A stretch of 64,000 nucleotides of DNA from Pelomonas sp. V22 (GTDB lineage: Bacteria > Pseudomonadota > Gammaproteobacteria > Burkholderiales > Burkholderiaceae_C), in contig NZ_JAGIXS010000003.1 of NCBI RefSeq assembly GCF_030014915.1, positions 1-64,000 on the forward strand. Direction: 5' to 3'. The notes under the pieces are model-generated. The model searched no databases. It was not told the origin of the DNA and saw only the letters and a list, made by a program, of their open reading frames with translations. Each line of letters begins with the position of its first letter. Positions within the stretch are counted from its first letter, which is position 1. Shown here in pieces: positions 34,859-43,279 of the stretch. A program made the translations under genes and the position numbers.

Positions 34859-36117
34859 GGCTGCAGCCCCCGGTCCGGGCTCTTCCAGCGCGCGCGGCGG
34901 CTGCCGCGCAGCAGCACCTTGGGCAGGGCCACGATGGTGGTGAACACGCTCAGCAGCCAGAACGCGAGCGGGTACCAGATCATCCAGTAGTAGTAGCGCC
35001 CGAGGCCCCGCTCGTAGCGCGAGTCCAGGAACATGCTGACGCCGAACTGCGTCAGGCAGGTCGTGCCTATCACCAGGCCCTCCCAGCCCGGCAGCAGGGT
35101 CTGGACCTGCAGCGGCTCGGGCAGGGTCATGAACAGGCCAAGCGTCCACAGGAGGATCACGCCGGCCATGGTGTAGGCCCACAGCACGCTGGTGAAGTAC
35201 TCGAGGTAGACCGGGATCATGCGGCGATGCCGCCACTGGCCGAACACGCCGTGCTGGCTGAACAGCACCTGCGTGCCGCCCATGGCCCAGCGCAGGCGCT
35301 GGCGCCACAGGCCGCCGAAGGTTTCGGGCATCAGGATCCAGCACAGGGCATTGGGCTCGAAGCGCACGTCCCAGTGGCGCATCTGCAGGCGCCAGCTGAT
35401 GTCGATGTCCTCGGTCAGCGCATCGGGGTTCCAGTAGCCGGCATGGTGCAGGGCCGCGCGGCGCAGGCACACCATCACGCCGGAGACCGTGAACACCTTG
35501 CCGTAGGTGCGCTGAGCCCGCTTGATCAGGCCGATGATGGACGAGAACTCCCCGACCTGGATGCGGCCCAGCAGCGTGGAGCGCGTGCGGATGCGCGGAT
35601 TGCCGGTGACCGCGCCGACGCGGGGGCTGGCCAGCAGGTGGCGCATCATCCAGCGCAGGCAATGCGGGTCGACGATGGAGTCACCGTCGATGCAGAGGAA
35701 GTAGTCGTGCCGAGCCACCGCTGCGGCGGTGTTGAGGCCCACGGCCTTGCCCTGGTTGCGGGCCAGGTGGATGACGCGGATGCGTGCGTCCCGGGCCGCC
35801 ATCGCGTCCAGGATCTGCGGTGTCTCGTCGGTGCTGCCGTCGTTGATCAGCAGGATCTCGAACTCGGGATAGTCGATGGCTTGCAGGGCTGCCACCGTCT
35901 CGTGGATACAGGCCGCCTCGTTGTGGCAGGGCACCAGCACGCTGACGCCGGGGTAGGCGGGCAGCGGCGCGGGATGATCGAAATCCGGGTCGCCGCGCTC
36001 GTAATGGAAGTAGTAGTACAGCCCGCCGCACATCCACAGGTAGGACATGAACAGCGGGTAGTAGAAGCAGAAGCCGAACAGCAGGTTCAGCACGCCACTG
36101 GCAAGCAGTTGTTCCAT
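34855..36117 (-). CDS. pgaC: poly-beta-1,6-N-acetylglucosamine synthase, processive glycosyltransferase
   Basis: This 420-residue GT2 enzyme has an N-terminal membrane helix, then the catalytic domain with DGS at 93-95, DGD at 144-146, TED at 235-237 and QRLRW at 273-277, and C-terminal helices. These are the complete processive GT2 residues, so a chain-forming enzyme using UDP-GlcNAc is expected. It joins pgaA by a 1-base overlap and pgaD by a 4-base overlap. c-di-GMP dependence is inferred from the PgaCD family. Confidence 0.93.
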   Translation of the reverse strand: MEQLLASGVLNLLFGFCFYYPLFMSYLWMCGGLYYYFHYERGDPDFDHPAPLPAYPGVSVLVPCHNEAACIHETVAALQAIDYPEFEILLINDGSTDETPQILDAMAARDARIRVIHLARNQGKAVGLNTAAAVARHDYFLCIDGDSIVDPHCLRWMMRHLLASPRVGAVTGNPRIRTRSTLLGRIQVGEFSSIIGLIKRAQRTYGKVFTVSGVMVCLRRAALHHAGYWNPDALTEDIDISWRLQMRHWDVRFEPNALCWILMPETFGGLWRQRLRWAMGGTQVLFSQHGVFGQWRHRRMIPVYLEYFTSVLWAYTMAGVILLWTLGLFMTLPEPLQVQTLLPGWEGLVIGTTCLTQFGVSMFLDSRYERGLGRYYYWMIWYPLAFWLLSVFTTIVALPKVLLRGSRRARWKSPDRGLQP

Positions 36118-38591
36118 CAGAACCTCACCAGGGCGTTGAGGCTGAACTGGGTCTTGCTCTCGTAGACGCCGTCATAGGCGAAGCGCCGCCAGCCAAGGCC
36201 GTAGCGAAGCGCACCGCTGGCGCTCCATTGCCACTCGTGCTCATAGCGCAGCTCCTGGAACGGCCGCCAGCCATAGCTTTGCTGGACATAGGCCGAGCCC
36301 AGGCGGACGTCGCTGGTCTGACGGTAGTTGCCCGCCGTCAGGGCCAGGCGCTGGTTGAAGCTGCGCTCGTAGCGTCGCCAGGTCAGCCAGTCGGCCGCCA
36401 GCGTGGCCGAGACCGCGAGGTCGCGCCGGGGGCTGAAATAGACACGGTCCGGCAGGCTGTTGCTGCTGCCGTAGCCCGCCAGGCTCAGATCCAGCGTGCC
36501 GGCGCTGTGGCTTTGCAGGCGCTCCAGCCAGCTGACAGCGAGGGCGCGGCGGCGGTTGCCGTCATTGAAGTCGTAGCTGGACAGATCGGCGGCGACGCGG
36601 CGCGACTCGTTCCAGCGGTAGGCGCCGCCCAACACGGTGCGGCTGGCATGCAGGTAGGTGGGCGCATCGCTTTCGGCTCCGGGCTGGCGGGCCTTCAGCG
36701 GGAAGTCATTGGTCTGGCTTTCGTGGCGCAGCCGCCAGGACCAGTGGTCACCCTGCTGCAGGCCTGCCGCCACGGCCCAGACCGTGCTGCGCGCATTGCC
36801 CAGGTCCTGGCCCAGCTCGGCGCTCAGTTGCAGGTCGCGGCGTGTCCATTCGAGGCCTGCGCCGAGGCGCTCGTGCCGGGCCTCGGTGCCGCCGAAGCGG
36901 GCGCTGGCCAGGTGATGGCCGGCGAACGCGCGCCAGCCCTCGGCCGTTTGCCCGCTCTGCAGGCTGGTTTCCCACTGAAGATCGTTGTTGCCAGCGACCA
37001 GGCCCTGGCCGAAGCCGCGCACCAGGCCGCTGGACAGCGCCGACCGCGCGCGCCGTTCCCACTCGCCCAGCAGGCGCTGCACGGCGGGATGCTCAGGCGC
37101 TTCGCGGCGCAGTGCGTCTATGGTGCGGCCGGCGGCCAGGATGTCGCCCTGGGCCCATTGCGCATTGGCCAGCGCGATGCGAGCCCGCAGGTGGCCGGGC
37201 TCGGCCGCCAGTACCGCTTCGAAGCGGGCCTGCGCGGCGCGGGGCAGGCCGCGTTGCGCCAGCAGTTCGCCCTGTTCCAGCCAGAGGCCGGTGTTGTCGG
37301 CGTGCTCGTGCAGCAGCGCCTCCATCGCGGCCTGGGCCTCCTCGACCCGGTTGGCAAAGCGAAGCATGCTGGCCTGCGCCTGCCGGGCCGCGAGCGAGTC
37401 CGGTTGCTGGGTCAGCCAGGAGGCAAGGGCCTGGTCGACCGCCTTGAAATCCTCGGCTTCCAGATGCGCGTAGAGCAGGCCGCTGCGTGCGCTGGCGTCG
37501 GTGGGTTCCGCAGCCAGCGCGCGCTGGAAGACGGCGCGGGCCTCCTCCGGCTGGCGCAGCGTCAGCAGGGCATCGGCCGCGGCCCGCAGGGCATAGGGCG
37601 CCACCGGCTCGCTACCGGCGTCCAGGGCCTGGAACTCGGCGACCGCAGCGGTCATGGCGCCACGATCCCGCAGGGCCTGGACCAGGTCCTGGCGCAGCCG
37701 CTTGACCAGGTCGGCACGCCCGGCGCTGCGTACCTGCTCGGTCAGCTGCGCATTCTCTTGAATGGCCGCGTCGATCAAGCGGTAGCGGGCGGGTGTGAAG
37801 TCGCGCTCCAGCAGGGCGCCGGCGGCACGCACCCGTGCTGCATGGGCTTGCAGCAGGGCTTCGAAATCGGGCAGGGCGGGCGCGGCCGGCAGCTCGGGCG
37901 CGGCGGCGGGCATCTCGGCAGGCGCGGGGGCCGCGGCCGGGGCCGCTTGCTGTTGCTGTTGCTGTTCCTGAGGCGCGGCCGCCAGCGTGCGCGCGGGAGC
38001 CTGGCCGAGCGCGGCCAGGCGCAGCTCGAAGGACCGCGCACGCTCAAGGTCGGCGCGCGCAGTCAAGGCATCGAATGCGGCGCGCAGCAGGGTGGGCTTG
38101 CGGGCCGCCAGTCGCAGCACGCGCTGCAACTGGCCATCGGCCCGGCTCAGCTGGTGATCATCCAGCAGGGCCAGCGCGTGGCCGAGGGTGGCATCCGCAT
38201 CGGCTGGCTTGCGCGAGGCAAGCAGGCCATAGGCCTGCACGGCGCGCTTGGCCTGCTGGCCATGCAGGGCCGCATGGCCGATGGCGGCCAGCACGTAGTC
38301 GGGCGTGTCCTTGTCAAGCCGAAGCTGGCGGCTGGCGGCCAGCGCCTCGGCATGGCGGTCGGCCCAGCTCAGCACTGCAATCAGGTCGTGGCGGTAGTCC
38401 TGGCGTTGCGGCTGCTCCTTCGCCAGACGCTCCAGCACCGGCAGGGCGCGCTCGAACCGGCCCGCCCGCGCATCGGCGATGGCGGTGGCGTAGCGGTCGG
38501 CGGCGTGGGCGGCCGGCGCCATGAAGGAAAGCGCTGCAAGCACGGCTGCAGCGCGGCGGGCCGCGCGGCGGCCGCTCCCCGGGGACCTCAT
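36117..38591 (-). CDS. pgaA: PgaA-like outer-membrane export porin with TPR repeats
   Basis: This 824-residue protein has a signal peptide (about 1-30, APAAHAA), an N-terminal half of TPR-like helical pairs interrupted by a Gln/Ala/Pro-rich stretch, and a C-terminal beta-barrel half (from about 540) ending in LNALVRF. That matches PgaA, the PNAG exporter whose TPRs bind the polymer. Its start lies 13 bases after the PEP-CTERM gene's stop and its stop touches pgaC. The usual next gene, pgaB, is missing. Confidence 0.88.
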   Translation of the reverse strand: MRSPGSGRRAARRAAAVLAALSFMAPAAHAADRYATAIADARAGRFERALPVLERLAKEQPQRQDYRHDLIAVLSWADRHAEALAASRQLRLDKDTPDYVLAAIGHAALHGQQAKRAVQAYGLLASRKPADADATLGHALALLDDHQLSRADGQLQRVLRLAARKPTLLRAAFDALTARADLERARSFELRLAALGQAPARTLAAAPQEQQQQQQAAPAAAPAPAEMPAAAPELPAAPALPDFEALLQAHAARVRAAGALLERDFTPARYRLIDAAIQENAQLTEQVRSAGRADLVKRLRQDLVQALRDRGAMTAAVAEFQALDAGSEPVAPYALRAAADALLTLRQPEEARAVFQRALAAEPTDASARSGLLYAHLEAEDFKAVDQALASWLTQQPDSLAARQAQASMLRFANRVEEAQAAMEALLHEHADNTGLWLEQGELLAQRGLPRAAQARFEAVLAAEPGHLRARIALANAQWAQGDILAAGRTIDALRREAPEHPAVQRLLGEWERRARSALSSGLVRGFGQGLVAGNNDLQWETSLQSGQTAEGWRAFAGHHLASARFGGTEARHERLGAGLEWTRRDLQLSAELGQDLGNARSTVWAVAAGLQQGDHWSWRLRHESQTNDFPLKARQPGAESDAPTYLHASRTVLGGAYRWNESRRVAADLSSYDFNDGNRRRALAVSWLERLQSHSAGTLDLSLAGYGSSNSLPDRVYFSPRRDLAVSATLAADWLTWRRYERSFNQRLALTAGNYRQTSDVRLGSAYVQQSYGWRPFQELRYEHEWQWSASGALRYGLGWRRFAYDGVYESKTQFSLNALVRF

Positions 38592-38604
38592 GTGGCGGGG
38601 CTGC

Positions 38605-39522
38605 TCAGCGCGCCGTCGCGGCGAGCGCCTTGCGCCGGCGAGTCAGGCTCCGCGAGCCCCACAGGCCGGCCAGGCCCAGGGCCAGCAGCACGGTCGAGCT
38701 TGGCTCGGGCACCGTGCCGGGCACCGTGGTGAACAGCTGGTCCTTGTCGACCGTTTCCCAGAAACCGTCCCAGGGCTTGATGCCGAAGTCGATCACGCCC
38801 GCCTGCAGACGGTTGTAGTAGCTGAGGTCAATGCCGTAGTAGCCGACCTGCAGCTCGACGCCACCGCTGGCGCCCAGGGTGTCGGCCAGCGAATGCGAGC
38901 TGCGTCCCGAGCCGCCGGCCAGCGAATCCTTCAGCATGGACAGGCTCTGGTCGCCGCCGCGCAGCGTGAACGAGAAGCCGTCGTCGGCAAAGATGCCGAG
39001 GTCGTAGAAGCCGGACTTGCCGATGTAGAGGTAGCCGCTGAAGACGGCAGCGTAGTTCCATTGGTCGCAGGACGGGGCTTCCGGCGCCGTCGGGCAATCG
39101 CTGGTGCTCGGCCCCACGACCGGTGCGACCGGGCGCACATAGTCGAGGTTCCAGGACCCATAGGCACCGCCGGTGGCCAGGCCGTTGTAGACGTCGTTGG
39201 CGAAACTGACCGCAGAAACCGTCTGTGCCGTCTGCTTGACCAGCGGGCCGCTCGGGGCCGCCTGGAACTGCGCGATGTCGCTGACCGACCAGATGCCCGT
39301 GCCCCAGGCCGTGTCCTTGATGACCTCGCCGTTGTAGACGAAGTTGCTGAAATGGGCGCTGTCATCCACCTTGAACCAGCTGCCCGCCAGGCCTGTGCCG
39401 ATGGCGGCCGGTGCCGCGACCAGCGGAATCAGGCCGGCATGCGCTACGGAAGTGAGCAAGCTGGTGGCCAGGGCGGCCACAAAAACGGCGGGTTGGCGGG
39501 TGAAAGATCTGGAACCTGACAT
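38605..39522 (-). CDS. PEP-CTERM protein with PA14-like domain, leading the pga operon
   Basis: This 305-residue secreted protein has an N-terminal signal peptide (LATSLLTSVAHA) and a classic C-terminal sorting tail: VPEPSSTVLLALGLAGLWG followed by a basic SRSLTRRRKA. Exosortase/EpsH systems cut and anchor such tails. The middle has a PA14-like beta pattern (GFYDLGIFADDGFSFTLRGG) often seen in carbohydrate-binding or adhesin proteins. The ATG at 39522 follows GAGGGG. It ends 13 bases before pgaA, so it is co-transcribed with the polymer genes. The exosortase itself is not in the window. Confidence 0.9.
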   Translation of the reverse strand: MSGSRSFTRQPAVFVAALATSLLTSVAHAGLIPLVAAPAAIGTGLAGSWFKVDDSAHFSNFVYNGEVIKDTAWGTGIWSVSDIAQFQAAPSGPLVKQTAQTVSAVSFANDVYNGLATGGAYGSWNLDYVRPVAPVVGPSTSDCPTAPEAPSCDQWNYAAVFSGYLYIGKSGFYDLGIFADDGFSFTLRGGDQSLSMLKDSLAGGSGRSSHSLADTLGASGGVELQVGYYGIDLSYYNRLQAGVIDFGIKPWDGFWETVDKDQLFTTVPGTVPEPSSTVLLALGLAGLWGSRSLTRRRKALAATAR

Positions 39523-39742
39523 GAAAAGAGCCCCTCGATGCGTGTTCTGTTCGTGAACGGAATCATAGGGGGAGACCCTAAATTGGCCGGGTACTTTGTC
39601 ACACTCCAGGGGCCTCGCTGGCACCCCGACTTGAGGGGGATCGGGGCCTCCAGACCGCATTGCCGCAGCCGCGCAGGCCGCCCACCACCAGCCCTCCGCC
39701 CCCCAGGGCCGCCTGCCCGACCAGGGCCAGGGAGGGGCCGTC

Positions 39743-40555
39743 TCAGGACTGCGGCACCGCCATGCCGTCGCTGACGCCCTTCAGCAGCAGCGGCAGGTTG
39801 CGCTCCATGGCGCGGCGGATCATGCGGTTCAGGAAAGGCGCCCGTTCGGCCTCGGGCAACGCGGTCCAGGCGTTCTCCGATCCCTCGGCCTGCGGCCCGG
39901 CGGCCGACAGCGTCGTGGCCTCGAAGGCCGTGCGGCTGGCTAGGATGCTGCCGCTGGCCAGGTCGATCATGGCGAGGTGCAGCGAGACGAAGGGCGCCAG
40001 GACGCCGGTGCTGACATGCTTGGTCTCGCGGTTCTGCATCATCGTGCTGCCGTCGGCGTAGAAGCCCAGGCCCTCGATGTAGCCGCCGCCGAGCGAGATG
40101 GCATTGGCGCCGTCCATGGCGGGAAACAGGGCCGGGCGGCGGTAGCGGGTCAAGAGCAGCACACGGGTGACGCCGTCCTGCTTCATCGCGTCCACATAGA
40201 CCGGCGGCAGCGCGGCACGGCCGTCGTTGTACAGCAGCGAGGGCTTGGCGCTGAGGCGGGGTGACTTGAGGCGGTAGAGCAGCACGCGGGGTTGACCCTC
40301 CGCCTCCTTCAGCAGTTGCTCCAGCGAGCCCAACGCGGCGGCATCGAAGCCGGCGTCGGCCAGGGTGAGGCTGCTGCGCCGGTTCATGTCGAGCCGGGGC
40401 GCCTGGGCCGGCTGGTGGGCGATCAGGTTCAGTTCCTCGCCAATCAAAGAGACCACGGCGTAGGTCTCGCGCGGCGGCTCGGCGGCGCGCACCTGCGTGA
40501 CCCACCCCAAGGCCAGCGCGGCGAGCGAGCTGGCCAGCAGATTCCTTCTTTGCAT
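39743..40555 (-). CDS. exported protein of unknown function
   Basis: This 270-residue protein has a signal peptide opening with MQRRNLLASSLAALALG, an arginine pair that might suit Tat but lacks the full twin-arginine motif. The mature part has repeated beta strands (PRETYAVVSLIGEELNLIAH; GVTRVLLLTRYR; SLGGGYIEGLGFYADGS) and ends with helices. The ATG at 40555 follows GGGAGAG. I do not recognise the family. It is upstream of the PEP-CTERM/pga operon on the same strand with a 220-base gap. Confidence 0.7.
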   Translation of the reverse strand: MQRRNLLASSLAALALGWVTQVRAAEPPRETYAVVSLIGEELNLIAHQPAQAPRLDMNRRSSLTLADAGFDAAALGSLEQLLKEAEGQPRVLLYRLKSPRLSAKPSLLYNDGRAALPPVYVDAMKQDGVTRVLLLTRYRRPALFPAMDGANAISLGGGYIEGLGFYADGSTMMQNRETKHVSTGVLAPFVSLHLAMIDLASGSILASRTAFEATTLSAAGPQAEGSENAWTALPEAERAPFLNRMIRRAMERNLPLLLKGVSDGMAVPQS

Positions 40556-40655
40556 CTTGTTCTCTCCCTCGGTTGATCTCCTGCCCGCTTGATTTTCTTG
40601 ACCTGGCGGGTGGCCAGTCCCGGGCTTTACCCTGCTACGCTGAGAGAATCGGGGC

Positions 40656-42044
40656 ATGAGCTTGATCGACATTGTTTTGCTGGCCGGCCTGGCCCTGGTG
40701 CTTGTCCTGCTGGTCCTGATCTGGAACCGGCTGAAAGCTCAGGAGCAGGGCTCACCCGTTCTGAGCCAGGCCCTGCAGCAGAGCAGCGAACGGCTGGAGC
40801 GCGAGTTGCGTGACGAACTGGGCCGTAGCGCCAGCTCGACGCGCCAGGAGCTGGTGCAGGGCCTCGCGCAGTTCCAGCAGGTGCTGACCCAAGGCCTGCA
40901 GGGCACGAACCACAGCCTCGCTGCCCAGGCCCTCGCGGCCCGCGAGGCGCAGGACGCGGCCGCACAGCGCAGCGCGCAGTCCGTGACCGAGGCGATGCAG
41001 CGGCTCTCCGACGCCATGCGCGAGCAGCTCAAGGCCATGTCGGCCAGCAACGAGCAGCGCCTGAACGAGGTGCGGGTGTCGGTCGAGCAGCGCCTCGGCG
41101 CCATCCAGCAGGACAACGAGAAGAAGCTCGAGCAGATGCGCGCCACCGTGGACGAGAAGCTGCACGCCACGCTGGAAAAGCGCCTGGGCGAGAGCTTCAA
41201 GCAGGTGGCCGATCGCCTGGAGCAGGTGCACAAGGGCCTCGGCGAGATGCAGAACCTGGCGCGCGACGTGGGTTCCCTGAACCGCGTGCTGACCAATGTG
41301 AAGACGCGTGGCATCTTTGGCGAGGTGCAGCTGGCCGGCCTCCTGGAGCAGGTGTTCACGCCCGAGCAGTACGCGGCCAATGTGGCCACGGTGCCGGGTA
41401 GCAGCGAGCGTGTGGAGTTTGCGATCAAGCTGCCGGGCCAGCGCGACGATGGCCAGCCGCTGTGGCTGCCCATCGACGCCAAGTTCCCGCGCGAGGACTA
41501 CGAACGCCTGCTGGAAGCGCAGGAGCAGGCCGATGCTGTCGGCGCTGAGGCGGCGGCCAAGGCCATAGAGACGCGGCTCAAGCTCGAGGCGCGGAGCATC
41601 CGCGTCAAGTACGTGGCGCCGCCGCACACCACCGATTTCGGCATCCTCTTCCTGCCCACCGAAGGCCTCTATGCCGAGGCGCTGCGCCGGCCCGGCCTGG
41701 TCGAGGGGCTGCAGCGCGAGCACAAGGTGATGCTGGTCGGGCCCACCACGCTGCTGGCCACCTTGACCAGCCTGCAGATGGGCTTCCGCACGCTGGCCCT
41801 CGAGAAGCGCTCGGCCGAGGTCTGGGAGGTGCTGGGCGCGGTCAAGACCGAGTTCGGCAAGTTCGGCGAGGTGCTGGCCAAGACCAAGAAGAAGCTCGAC
41901 GAAGCCAGCAGCACCATCGAGCTCGCGGAGACCCGCACCCGCCAGATGAACCGCAAGCTCAAGACCGTCGAGGCCCTGCCCGACGAGGCCACGCAGAAGC
42001 TGCTGAACCTGGGGCAGATCGCCGACGAGTCCGACGAGGCCTGA
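40656..42044 (+). CDS. rmuC: DNA recombination protein RmuC
   Basis: This 462-residue protein has an N-terminal membrane helix (LIDIVLLAGLALVLVLLVLIW), a long coiled coil to about residue 200 and the RmuC nuclease-like domain. Family blocks are LTNVKTRGIFGEVQLAGLLEQ, LPIDAKFPREDYERLLEA, FLPTEGLYAEAL and VGPTTLLATLTSLQMGF. RmuC is thought to limit inversion at short inverted repeats. A MFS gene follows after 7 bases on the same strand. Confidence 0.97.
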   Translation: MSLIDIVLLAGLALVLVLLVLIWNRLKAQEQGSPVLSQALQQSSERLERELRDELGRSASSTRQELVQGLAQFQQVLTQGLQGTNHSLAAQALAAREAQDAAAQRSAQSVTEAMQRLSDAMREQLKAMSASNEQRLNEVRVSVEQRLGAIQQDNEKKLEQMRATVDEKLHATLEKRLGESFKQVADRLEQVHKGLGEMQNLARDVGSLNRVLTNVKTRGIFGEVQLAGLLEQVFTPEQYAANVATVPGSSERVEFAIKLPGQRDDGQPLWLPIDAKFPREDYERLLEAQEQADAVGAEAAAKAIETRLKLEARSIRVKYVAPPHTTDFGILFLPTEGLYAEALRRPGLVEGLQREHKVMLVGPTTLLATLTSLQMGFRTLALEKRSAEVWEVLGAVKTEFGKFGEVLAKTKKKLDEASSTIELAETRTRQMNRKLKTVEALPDEATQKLLNLGQIADESDEA

Positions 42045-42051
42045 GACGGGG

Positions 42052-43221
42052 ATGAGCGACTCAGCCCCGGCGCCCAAGGATCTGCGCAAGTCTTTCCCTG
42101 CTGTCATCGCGACGCTGATCGCGGTCCATGCCTGCATGGCGGTCACGCGCGTGGCCTCCAGCCTCTGGGTGCTGAAGCAGGGCTACGGCGAGTGGACGGT
42201 GGGCCTTTTGCTCAGCCTGTTCGCGGTGGCGCCCATCCTCTTGTCGCTGTGGGCCGGCCGCCTGGCCGACAAACATGGCTTCCACCGCCCGGTCGGCCTC
42301 GGTGTGCTGCTGGCCCTGGCCGGCGCGCTGATCGCGGTGAGCCTGCAGACGGTCTGGGCCATGGGCCTGTCCTGTCTGGCCAGTGGTGGCGCGATCGCGG
42401 TGGCGGCCGTGGCCATCCAGCGCGAGGCCGGCCTGATGGCCGATGACCCGAGTCAGCTGAAGAAGGTGTTCAGCTGGGTGGCGCTGGGGCCGGCGGTGTC
42501 GAACGCCGTGGCGCCGGTGATCACCGGTCTCCTGATCGATCACGTGAGCTTCCGTGCCGCCTTTGCGCTGGCCGTCGTGCTGCCGATGCTGGCCTGGGCG
42601 CTGGCGCTGCGCGTGCCGCGCCATCCGCCCGCGCCGGCCGCCACCGGCGTGAAGGCCCGGCCGGCCTTCGACCTGCTGCGCCAGCCGGCGCTGCGCCGCC
42701 TCTTGCTGGTGAACATCGTGCTGTCGGCGAGCTGGGATTCGCACAGCTTCGTCGTGCCCGTGGTGGGCCATGCGCGCGAGCTGTCGGCCTCCAGCATCGG
42801 CCTCGTGCTCGGCAGTTTTGCGGTGGCCGCCACCGTGGTGCGCCTGGCCATCGTGCGCTGGGCTTCGCACCTCAATGAGCTGAAGGCGCTGCGCGGCGCC
42901 ATGTTGCTCGCCATGGGCATGCTGGCCGTCTATGCCTGGCTGCCCGGCACGCCGGGCCTGATGTTCGGTTCGGCCGTGCTCGGTATCGCGCTGGGCTCGG
43001 TCCAGCCCATGGTGTTGTCGATGCTTCATCAGGTCACGCCGCCGGACCGCCATGGCCAGGCCCTCGGCCTGCGCATGCTGACCGTCAACAGTGCCACGGT
43101 GGCCATGCCCCTGGGCTTTGGCCTGCTGGCCAGCGTGACCGGCGCGGCCGCACCGATGTGGTTGATGGCCAGCCTCTTGCTGGCCGCGCAATGGCCGGCG
43201 CGCTCGCTCAAGAGCCCCTGA
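42052..43221 (+). CDS. major facilitator superfamily transporter
   Basis: This 389-residue integral membrane protein has about 12 hydrophobic helices. The loop between helices 2 and 3 carries GRLADKHGFHRP, a variant of the MFS GxxxDRxGRR motif. Several glycine-rich helices (GVLLALAGALIAVSLQ; GSAVLGIALGSVQPMVLS) follow. The substrate is unknown; drug or sugar-acid efflux is typical for the size class. It is co-directional with rmuC and separated from the M16 gene by about 58 bases. Confidence 0.9.
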   Translation: MSDSAPAPKDLRKSFPAVIATLIAVHACMAVTRVASSLWVLKQGYGEWTVGLLLSLFAVAPILLSLWAGRLADKHGFHRPVGLGVLLALAGALIAVSLQTVWAMGLSCLASGGAIAVAAVAIQREAGLMADDPSQLKKVFSWVALGPAVSNAVAPVITGLLIDHVSFRAAFALAVVLPMLAWALALRVPRHPPAPAATGVKARPAFDLLRQPALRRLLLVNIVLSASWDSHSFVVPVVGHARELSASSIGLVLGSFAVAATVVRLAIVRWASHLNELKALRGAMLLAMGMLAVYAWLPGTPGLMFGSAVLGIALGSVQPMVLSMLHQVTPPDRHGQALGLRMLTVNSATVAMPLGFGLLASVTGAAAPMWLMASLLLAAQWPARSLKSP

Positions 43222-43279
43222 AAGCCCCGAGCGCACAGCGCACAATGGCGGCCTTCGAATTCCAGGCCGAGGAGCCGCC

